A DNA stretch of 64,000 bases from Aquamicrobium lusatiense. GTDB lineage: Bacteria; Pseudomonadota; Alphaproteobacteria; Rhizobiales; Rhizobiaceae. The stretch covers positions 1,569,631 to 1,633,630 of the forward strand of contig NZ_JACHEU010000001.1 in the NCBI RefSeq assembly GCF_014201615.1. Direction: 5' to 3'. The notes under the pieces are model-generated. The model saw nothing but the letters and a program-made list of their open reading frames with translations, did no database searches and had not been told where the DNA came from. A program made the position numbers and the translations under genes. Of the stretch, positions 58,149-64,000 are shown piece after piece (the first letter of the stretch is position 1; each line of letters opens with the position of its first letter).

Positions 58149-59111
58149 ATGGCCGTCTACACCGATGTCACCGAAGGTGAACTGGGCGCGTTCCTGCGCG
58201 ATTATCCGGTCGGAGAGCTGCTCTCCTACAAGGGCATTGCTGAAGGCACGGAGAATTCGAACTTCCTGCTTCACACCACCGGCGGCTCCTTCATCCTGAC
58301 TCTCTATGAAAAGCGGGTGGCGACGCACGATCTGCCGTTCTTTCTCGGGCTGATGGATCATCTGGCGGCAAAGGGCCTTTCCTGTCCGCTTCCCGTTCGT
58401 CGTGCCGATGGCGAGATGATCGGCACGCTTGCCGGCCGCTCGGCCGCCATCATCACATTCCTGGAAGGCATGTGGCCGCGCCGCCCCACTGCCGCGCATT
58501 GCCGCGAGGTCGGAAAGGTGCTGGCGTCGATGCATCTGGCCGGCGCCGATTTCGGCCTGTCCCGCGCGAATGCGCTGGGTCCCGATGGCTGGCGCGAGCT
58601 TTGGGCGGCCTCGCGCGAGCGCGCCGATGAGGTCGAGCCCGGTCTTGCTGCCGAGGTCGATGCCGATTTCGAGACGTTCGGCCGCGAATGGCCGGCCGAT
58701 CTGCCCACCGGCATCATTCATGCCGACCTGTTTCCCGACAATGTGTTCTTCCTCGGCAACGAGCTTTCGGGGCTGATCGACTTCTATTTCGCCTGCAACG
58801 ACCTGCTGGCCTACGATCTTGCAACCTGCCTGAATGCATGGTGCTTTGAGAAGGATTGTTCCTACAACCTCACCAAGGGCACAGCCTTGCTTGCCGGATA
58901 TGAGAGCGTGCGACCCCTGAGCGCTGCCGAGAAGCAGGCCCTGCCGATGCTGGCGCGTGGATCGGCGCTGCGCTTCATGCTGACGCGGCTCTACGACTGG
59001 CTGCATGGGCCGGAAGGCGATCTCGTCGTCAAGCGCGACCCGGCCGAGTATATCCGCAAGATGCGCTTTCACCGCGCCATCGTCTCGCCGCAGGAATACG
59101 GACTGTCATGA
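58149..59111 (+). CDS. thrB: Homoserine kinase (aminoglycoside-phosphotransferase fold)
   Basis: 320 residues. It belongs to the choline/APH-type kinase fold used for homoserine kinase in alphaproteobacteria, not the GHMP type. The catalytic loop is [16 protein letters not shown] and the metal-binding Asp is in [18 protein letters not shown]. The N-terminus [16 protein letters not shown] is typical of this ThrB type. It phosphorylates homoserine in threonine synthesis. Its stop overlaps rnhA by 4 bp. Confidence 0.93.
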   Translation: MAVYTDVTEGELGAFLRDYPVGELLSYKGIAEGTENSNFLLHTTGGSFILTLYEKRVATHDLPFFLGLMDHLAAKGLSCPLPVRRADGEMIGTLAGRSAAIITFLEGMWPRRPTAAHCREVGKVLASMHLAGADFGLSRANALGPDGWRELWAASRERADEVEPGLAAEVDADFETFGREWPADLPTGIIHADLFPDNVFFLGNELSGLIDFYFACNDLLAYDLATCLNAWCFEKDCSYNLTKGTALLAGYESVRPLSAAEKQALPMLARGSALRFMLTRLYDWLHGPEGDLVVKRDPAEYIRKMRFHRAIVSPQEYGLS

Positions 59112-59632
59112 AGTGCATTGAAATCTTCACCGACGGCGCCTGCTCCGGCAATCCGGGGCCGGGGGGCTGGGGCGCGATCCTGCGCTTCAACGGTGTCACG
59201 CGCGAACTGTGCGGCGGCGAGGCGCAGACCACCAACAACCGCATGGAACTGATGGCGGCGATCTCGGCGCTGAACGCGCTGAAGGAGCCGTGCGAAGTCG
59301 ATCTCCATACCGATTCCAGCTATGTGAAGGACGGCATTTCCAGCTGGATGGAAAACTGGAAACGCCGTGGCTGGAAAACCGCCGACAACAAGCCGGTCAA
59401 GAATGTGGAGCTTTGGCAGGCGCTGGACGAGGCGCGGCGGCGCCACAAGGTGACGTGGCACTGGGTCAAGGGCCATGCCGGCCATCCCGAGAACGAGCGC
59501 GCCGATGAACTGGCCCGCGAGGGCATGGCGCCGTTCAAGAAGGGCGCTGCAAGACCTTCTGCTGGTCCTTCCGCTCCGGACACGAAAAAACCGGCGCCCG
59601 TCAAAGCGCGCCGGTCTTCGCAAAGTTACTGA
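59108..59632 (+). CDS. rnhA: Ribonuclease HI
   Basis: 174 residues. The four acidic catalytic residues are clear: Asp in [20 protein letters not shown], Glu in [12 protein letters not shown], Asp in [11 protein letters not shown], and Asp in NERADELA. It removes RNA from RNA-DNA hybrids. Compared with the 155-residue E. coli enzyme it has a C-terminal tail rich in Pro, Lys and Ala. Part of that tail ([11 protein letters not shown]) is encoded by a hairpin that looks like the terminator of the opposing peroxiredoxin gene. Confidence 0.95.
   Translation: MKCIEIFTDGACSGNPGPGGWGAILRFNGVTRELCGGEAQTTNNRMELMAAISALNALKEPCEVDLHTDSSYVKDGISSWMENWKRRGWKTADNKPVKNVELWQALDEARRRHKVTWHWVKGHAGHPENERADELAREGMAPFKKGAARPSAGPSAPDTKKPAPVKARRSSQSY
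59585..59615 (-). terminator. Terminator of the peroxiredoxin gene, inside rnhA
   Basis: On the minus strand, arms ACCGGCGC and GCGCCGGT form an 8-bp stem with a 10-base loop, then six T. It lies 60-90 bp past the peroxiredoxin stop, within the last codons of the convergent rnhA gene. On the plus strand no T-run follows. Confidence 0.65.
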
Positions 59633-59674
59633 AAGCCGCTTCGGGAAACCCTAGGCAGGCTTGCAGCACAAAAA

Positions 59675-60160
59675 TCAAAGCTGTTCGAGAATTTTCGCAG
59701 CCGCCGTTTCGTCGGCCTGGCTCGGAACCGGTTCGACGTTGAGCGCCGTCACCTTGCCGTCGTCGACGATCATGGAAAAGCGCTTCGAGCGCAGGCCGAG
59801 GCCGGCACCGCTGAGGTCGATGTCGAGGCCGAGAGCCTTTGCGAAATGGCCGCTGCCGTCTGCCAGATAGGTGATCTTGCCTTCGCCGCCGGTGAACTTT
59901 TCCCATGCGCCCATGACGAAGGGATCGTTGACGGCAACCACGGCGACGGTGTCCACGCCGCGGGCGCGGATGGCGTCGTTGTTTTCCAGATAGCCGGGTA
60001 GATGATTGTTGTTGCAGGTGGGCGTGAAGGCGCCGGGAACGCCGAACAGCACGACCTTCTTGCCCGCGAAAATATCGGCGGTGGTCAGTTCCTTCACGCC
60101 GTCGGCGGTCATCGTCTTGAGGGTGGCTTCAGGCAGCTTGTCGCCAACGGAGATCGTCAT
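59675..60160 (-). CDS. Peroxiredoxin (Prx5-type, one Cys)
   Basis: 161 residues. The peroxidatic Cys49 is in GVPGAFTPTCNNNHLPGYLEN, the Prx5 motif. It is the only Cys in the protein, so it must be recycled by an external thiol, such as glutathione or glutaredoxin. It reduces peroxides in the cytosol. The gene converges on rnhA, and a terminator for it lies inside rnhA. Confidence 0.93.
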   Translation of the reverse strand: MTISVGDKLPEATLKTMTADGVKELTTADIFAGKKVVLFGVPGAFTPTCNNNHLPGYLENNDAIRARGVDTVAVVAVNDPFVMGAWEKFTGGEGKITYLADGSGHFAKALGLDIDLSGAGLGLRSKRFSMIVDDGKVTALNVEPVPSQADETAAAKILEQL

Positions 60161-60232
60161 TTCAATTCCTCATCATGAACAGGGGAGTGAAATCGATAGC
60201 GGACTATGCCGGCCGCCGCAATGACGCTGCGC

Positions 60233-61045
60233 CTAAGGGTAGGGCAGGAAGCCCGAAACGGCTCCCGCAGAGGAAGTCAGCGTGTAGGGCACGCCTTCTC
60301 CGGACGGCTTTTCTGCGGGGCGGGAAAGCACGGGCACTTCGAACGTAAACTTGCCGTCACCGGCTTTCGCGACAGGCGTGCCGAAGGCATAGCCGTCTTC
60401 GCCGGCCACGAAAAGCTCGGCTGATTGCACGGCCTGGGGCAGCGATGCCGCCACCGTCATTGCTTTGTCGTGCGAGCCGGCAAGGCTGGCGCCGAAAGCG
60501 GGCGTGGCAGGGCCGGGCAGGGCCGCCTGTGCATTGCGCACCAATGCTTCCTCGATCACCGCATGGGTGGGATGTGCGGTCTCGACAACCAGATCGGCAT
60601 GAACCGGAATGCAGATCTTCTCGCAGATTCCAACGAGAACCGTTGCTGCAATGCCGCCCTCCGGCAATGCCCTGTCGGGGAGGGTAAAGCTGACGGGAAG
60701 CAGCACGGAGCGGTCGTAGCCGGCCCATTCCGAATAGCCGTCATCGTGACGAACCGGGGCGGGAAAGGCCATTTTTGCTTCCCGGATCTGCTCGCCATCG
60801 ACCGTGATCTGTGGGGGCACGCCGCTGTCGCCGGGATCGCGCCAGTATGTCTTCCAGCCGGGTTTCAGATCGATCTGCAACACGCCGTTCAATTGCCCGG
60901 ATGCATCGGGCTGGCTGGCAGTGACCAGCCGGATGCGGCCGCCTTCGCTGTCGTGCCAGCCGGAAGAGCCCGCATACGCGGGAGGGGAAACGACGAAAGC
61001 GGCAAGAGACGCGGCAGCAATGGCGGACGTGATGCGCATGGCCAT
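60233..61045 (-). CDS. DsbD-alpha-like periplasmic thiol-disulfide protein
   Basis: 270 residues from the ATG at 61045 (ATG 61039 is possible). A signal peptide (RITSAIAAASLAAFVVSPPAYA) leads to an immunoglobulin-like domain like the N-terminal part of DsbD: GWKTYWRDPGDSGVPPQITVDG, then VGICEKICIPVHADL with the CxxxC that can take part in electron transfer. No membrane or thioredoxin domain follows, so it acts alone or with a separate CcdA/ScsB protein. It lies between a peroxiredoxin and yqgE. Confidence 0.85.
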   Translation of the reverse strand: MAMRITSAIAAASLAAFVVSPPAYAGSSGWHDSEGGRIRLVTASQPDASGQLNGVLQIDLKPGWKTYWRDPGDSGVPPQITVDGEQIREAKMAFPAPVRHDDGYSEWAGYDRSVLLPVSFTLPDRALPEGGIAATVLVGICEKICIPVHADLVVETAHPTHAVIEEALVRNAQAALPGPATPAFGASLAGSHDKAMTVAASLPQAVQSAELFVAGEDGYAFGTPVAKAGDGKFTFEVPVLSRPAEKPSGEGVPYTLTSSAGAVSGFLPYP

Positions 61046-61198
61046 TGATTTGATATCCAGCCGGTATGCCTGCAAGCTTTTTCGCCACGCAGCGGGCATC
61101 ATTTTTGCGTGAGCCTTTTCGGTGCGCTGATTTTCAGATCCGTTGGACCATACAAGTCCATCTTTCAACTGTCGCCGAAACACGCTAACTTTCAGGCC

Positions 61199-61810
61199 AT
61201 GGATATTCTGTCCGGCAAGAACGCGAATTCGGGGCGCGGCGGTTTCCTCGAGGATCAGTTCCTCATCGCCATGCCAGGCATGAAGGACGACAGGTTCGCG
61301 CGCTCCGTCATATATGTCTGCGCCCACAGCGAAGAGGGCGCCATGGGTCTGATCATCAACCAGACCCAGCAGATACTCTTTCCCGACCTTCTTGTGCAGC
61401 TTGGCATCATGGAAGAGCAGGAGGCAATCCGCCTGCCGCCGCCGGCGCGTGATCTGGTCATCCGCAACGGCGGCCCTGTCGACCGCAGCCGTGGCTTCGT
61501 GCTGCATTCGGGCGACTACCGGGTGGAATCTTCGCTGAGCATTGCAGACAACATCTGCCTGACGGCGACGGTCGACATATTGCGCGCCATCTCCAAGGGG
61601 CGCGGCCCGCAGCGCGCGCTGATGGCGCTCGGCTATTCCGGCTGGAGTTCGGGGCAACTCGAAACCGAGATCGCCCAGAACGGCTGGCTGACCTGCCCGG
61701 CAACCCCGGAACTGCTTTTTGATGCCGACATCGAAAGCCAGTATGATCGTATTCTTGCGGCGATCGGCATCGACATCGCGCATCTGAGCCCCAACGCCGG
61801 CCACGCCTGA
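61199..61810 (+). CDS. YqgE/AlgH family protein (UPF0301)
   Basis: 203 residues from the ATG at 61199. The family block [42 protein letters not shown] is intact, and [23 protein letters not shown] is the C-terminal signature (here MALGYSGW). Its function is unknown, though some members were linked to alginate regulation. A hairpin overlaps its stop codon. An upstream extension to 61109 has no family similarity. Confidence 0.92.
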   Translation: MDILSGKNANSGRGGFLEDQFLIAMPGMKDDRFARSVIYVCAHSEEGAMGLIINQTQQILFPDLLVQLGIMEEQEAIRLPPPARDLVIRNGGPVDRSRGFVLHSGDYRVESSLSIADNICLTATVDILRAISKGRGPQRALMALGYSGWSSGQLETEIAQNGWLTCPATPELLFDADIESQYDRILAAIGIDIAHLSPNAGHA

Positions 61811-61825
61811 CCGGCGTTCGCTTTT
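61793..61825 (+). terminator. Terminator of yqgE spanning its stop codon
   Basis: AACGCCGG (61793-61800) and CCGGCGTT (61811-61818) pair perfectly around a 10-base loop that contains the yqgE stop codon, followed by CGCTTTT. It likely stops yqgE transcription and may also serve the convergent gene. Confidence 0.55.
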
Positions 61826-61829
61826 CGGC

Positions 61830-63992
61830 TCAGGCCTGCGTCAGCGGATATTGCTCCTTGAGCAGGCGGATGACCTGATCGGCCGCTACGGGCGGACCGA
61901 ACATGAAGCTCTGCACATATTCGCAGCCGATCTGGCGCAACTCCAGCGCGTCGCTCTGATCCGACACGCCTTCGGCAACCACCGACAGTCCCAGTTCATG
62001 CGCCATGTTGACCATGGATTTCAGAAGCATGGTGCGCTTGGGCGTGGTGTCGTCGACGAAGCTCTTGTCGATCTTGATCGTGTCGAAGGGGAAGCGGGTC
62101 AGATAGGCGAGCGACGAATAGCCGGTGCCGAAATCGTCGAGCGAAAGGCCGATGCCGAGCTGCTTCAGTCTGTTGAGGACGTGGGCCGTCTGCTCGGGAT
62201 TGTCCATGACCAGCGATTCGGTCAGCTCCAGACGGAAGCAGCGTGCCTTGAGATTGGCGCGCGCGATGATGGAGCGCACATCGCTGACCAGATCGCGGCG
62301 GATGAGCTGACGGCTGGAGAGATTGACGGACACGGAGAGCGGCACATCGCCGATCTGCTTCTGCCAGGAAACGAGGTCCTCTGCCGCCTTCTGCATGGCG
62401 AACAGGCCGAGCGGCACGATCAGGCCGCAGTTTTCCGCAATCGGGATGAAGTCGGCCGGCGGGATCATGCCGCGACGCGGATGCTCCCAGCGCATGAGCG
62501 CCTCGAACCCGGCGATACTGTTGTCCTCCAGCCGCACGATCGGCTGGTAGGCAAGCGTCAGTTCCTTGCGTTCGATTGCGCGGCGCAGGTCGGACTCGAA
62601 CTGCAGCTTGTCTGTGCCAACGGTGCGGAAAGCGGGACGGAACGGCTCGATCCTGTCGCCGCCGAAGCGCTTGGCCTGATGCAGCGCGAGCTCCGCGTCC
62701 TTGACCATGTCGCCGGCCGACGACTGGTCGGAGGTCCATGTGATCAGGCCAATGGAGGCGGTCAGCACGATCTCGCGCTTCGCAAAGGTGATGGGCGCGC
62801 TGATGGCGTGCTTGATGGCGTCCGCGATGGCGGCGATGCGTGCCGGCTCCTGCTCGGAAAGCAGCATCAGCGCGAACTGGTCGCCGGCGAAGCGGGCAAG
62901 CGAATCCTGAGGCTTGAGCAGGCGGTGCAGGCGCCGCCCGATGGTGAGCAGGATGGTGTCGCCGGCCGATATGCCGAGCCCGTCATTGACCTGCTTGAAG
63001 CGGTCGATGTCGATGACGAAGACGGTCGGGCGCACCTTTTCCTCGGTGCGGGCAATGGAAATGACCGCCTCCAGCCGGTTCATGAACAGCTCGCGGCTGG
63101 GCAGGCCGGTGAGATTGTCATGCACGGCGTCGTGCAGCAGGCGTTCTTCCGCCTTCTTTTGCTCGGTGACGTCGATCATGGTGCCGACGCAGCGGATGAC
63201 TTCGCCGTCCGATCCGATCACCGGGCGGGCGCGCAGGGCGAACCAGTGATAGTGGCCGTCGGCGCCGCGCATGCGGAACTGCTGGGCGACGCGCCCGCGC
63301 CTGTGCTCCAGAACGATGTCGAGCGTGGTGCGGAAGGTGTCGCGGTCGTCGGCGTGCAGCACCGGCAGCCAGTTGCGGGCCGGTCCGCCAAGGCTGTTGG
63401 GGGCAAGGCCAAGCTGTACGCTGATGTCGGGGCGGGTGACGACGCGGTCGCGCAGAACGTCCCAGTCCCAGACGGTGTCGCCGGCGCCCATCACGGCCAG
63501 CGCCTGCCTTTCGATGTCGGAGAACAGGCCCTGATGGAGCGCGCCGCCGGCGAAAGCGTGCTGCATGATGGTGAAGCCGATCAGCAGGATGATGAGGATC
63601 AGTCCGCCACCCAGCGCGGGCTGGACGATGTCGTTGTCGAGCAGGCCGGTAACCGCCATCCACGATCCCGTCAGCCACAGAAGCACCATCACCCAGCTCG
63701 GCACCAGCATGATGGCCCGGTCATAGCCGCGTATACCGAGGAACACGATCAGGCCAAGGCCGACAATCGCCGTGGCGGCGAAGGAGAAGCGCGCGATGCC
63801 GGCAGCGATCGGCGGGTCGATGATGGCGATGCCAGCGATCACGGTCAGGCACAGCATCCACACCAGCGCGCCATAGCTGAAATGGCCATGCCAGCGGTTC
63901 AGGTTGAGGTAGGTGAACAGGAACACCACGAAGGTTGCGGCAAGGCCGATTTCCGTTCCCGCCCGCCATATCTGCTCATTGCCGGGTGACAT
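61830..63992 (-). CDS. Membrane PAS-GGDEF-EAL cyclic-di-GMP protein
   Basis: 720 residues as seen; the frame stays open to the right edge, so an upstream start cannot be excluded. Five or six membrane helices fill residues 15-155, then a PAS-like domain (170-285), GGDEF (290-450) and EAL (465-715). The GGDEF motif is AGDQF, so cyclase activity is doubtful. The EAL side keeps FEALMRW, the Asn in VNLSSRQL, Glu in RLELTES, the Asp pair in LDDFGTGYSS, Lys in IKIDKSFV and Glu in VVAEGV, so phosphodiesterase activity is likely. It is a probable sensor that lowers c-di-GMP. Confidence 0.9.
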   Translation of the reverse strand: MSPGNEQIWRAGTEIGLAATFVVFLFTYLNLNRWHGHFSYGALVWMLCLTVIAGIAIIDPPIAAGIARFSFAATAIVGLGLIVFLGIRGYDRAIMLVPSWVMVLLWLTGSWMAVTGLLDNDIVQPALGGGLILIILLIGFTIMQHAFAGGALHQGLFSDIERQALAVMGAGDTVWDWDVLRDRVVTRPDISVQLGLAPNSLGGPARNWLPVLHADDRDTFRTTLDIVLEHRRGRVAQQFRMRGADGHYHWFALRARPVIGSDGEVIRCVGTMIDVTEQKKAEERLLHDAVHDNLTGLPSRELFMNRLEAVISIARTEEKVRPTVFVIDIDRFKQVNDGLGISAGDTILLTIGRRLHRLLKPQDSLARFAGDQFALMLLSEQEPARIAAIADAIKHAISAPITFAKREIVLTASIGLITWTSDQSSAGDMVKDAELALHQAKRFGGDRIEPFRPAFRTVGTDKLQFESDLRRAIERKELTLAYQPIVRLEDNSIAGFEALMRWEHPRRGMIPPADFIPIAENCGLIVPLGLFAMQKAAEDLVSWQKQIGDVPLSVSVNLSSRQLIRRDLVSDVRSIIARANLKARCFRLELTESLVMDNPEQTAHVLNRLKQLGIGLSLDDFGTGYSSLAYLTRFPFDTIKIDKSFVDDTTPKRTMLLKSMVNMAHELGLSVVAEGVSDQSDALELRQIGCEYVQSFMFGPPVAADQVIRLLKEQYPLTQA

Positions 63993-64000
63993 CTCTATGA

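Noticed and set aside
57117..59072. 651-codon minus-strand open frame opposite ispH and thrB
   Set aside because: Shadow of two well-identified genes; low-complexity composition and no ribosome site.
61851..63989. 712-codon open frame on the plus strand opposite the GGDEF-EAL gene
   Set aside because: Antisense shadow of a gene with clear PAS, GGDEF and EAL motifs; its own translation has no domain or signal.

Overview
The window is a continuous piece of chromosome from an alphaproteobacterium of the order Hyphomicrobiales (Rhizobiales), most likely near the Phyllobacteriaceae/Brucellaceae. This rests on high GC, gene families typical of the order (Omp2/RopA-type porin, IalB, RT0821-type surface lipoprotein, DUF1344, DUF6101), a ctaC-ctaD-ctaB-coxF-ctaG-ctaE cytochrome oxidase operon, and an intergenic repeat of a type common in these genomes. 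I see no prophage, insertion sequence, CRISPR array, rRNA or tRNA. Coding density is about 90 percent.

Layout. 1-2.4 kb: end of a TadD-like TPR lipoprotein gene, a small secreted protein and a YbdG-type mechanosensitive channel. 2.6-5.3 kb: M17 aminopeptidase, MarR regulator and NlpC/P60 peptidase, all on the plus strand. 5.3-10.6 kb: minus-strand block with moaB, ispE, an S49 peptidase, a TrmN6-type methyltransferase, a DUF2007 protein and a membrane-bound alpha/beta-hydrolase. 10.8-21.1 kb: polyprenyl diphosphate synthase, a ZntR-like MerR regulator, a large TPR protein, glyQS, Sua5/TsaC, an FAD oxidoreductase and DUF6101. 21.2-23.7 kb: a porin and a surface lipoprotein around an 850-bp gene-free stretch. 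23.7-30 kb: pdxH, an NTF2-like protein, an acyl-CoA dehydrogenase/enoyl-CoA hydratase pair, a GH25 lysozyme and purD. 30-40.5 kb: ubiA, a DnaJ-like protein, fabI, aroC, a RibBX-type ribB, a divergent MFS/TetR pair with three palindromic operators, a histone-deacetylase-like hydrolase and xseB. 40.7-46.2 kb: pirin, dxs, tlyA and an RlmD-like rRNA methyltransferase. 46.2-49.4 kb: an Xre/RES toxin-antitoxin pair, a class D beta-lactamase translationally coupled to tldD. 50.3-59.6 kb: the aa3-type cytochrome oxidase operon with assembly factors, then DUF983, SURF1, ispH, thrB and rnhA. 59.7-64 kb: a one-Cys peroxiredoxin, a DsbD-alpha-like periplasmic protein, YqgE/AlgH and a PAS-GGDEF-EAL protein.

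Most genes are housekeeping: isoprenoid synthesis (ispE, dxs, ispH, polyprenyl synthase), quinone and heme side chains (ubiA, ctaB), respiration, translation and RNA modification. The accessory parts are the beta-lactamase, the toxin-antitoxin pair, the TetR/MFS pair and the MerR regulator. I found no whole system that looks undescribed. The signals most worth checking are the beta-lactamase/tldD coupling, the triple operator, a family of three 110-bp intergenic repeats with terminal inverted repeats, a terminator hidden inside rnhA, and the structured region upstream of the porin.
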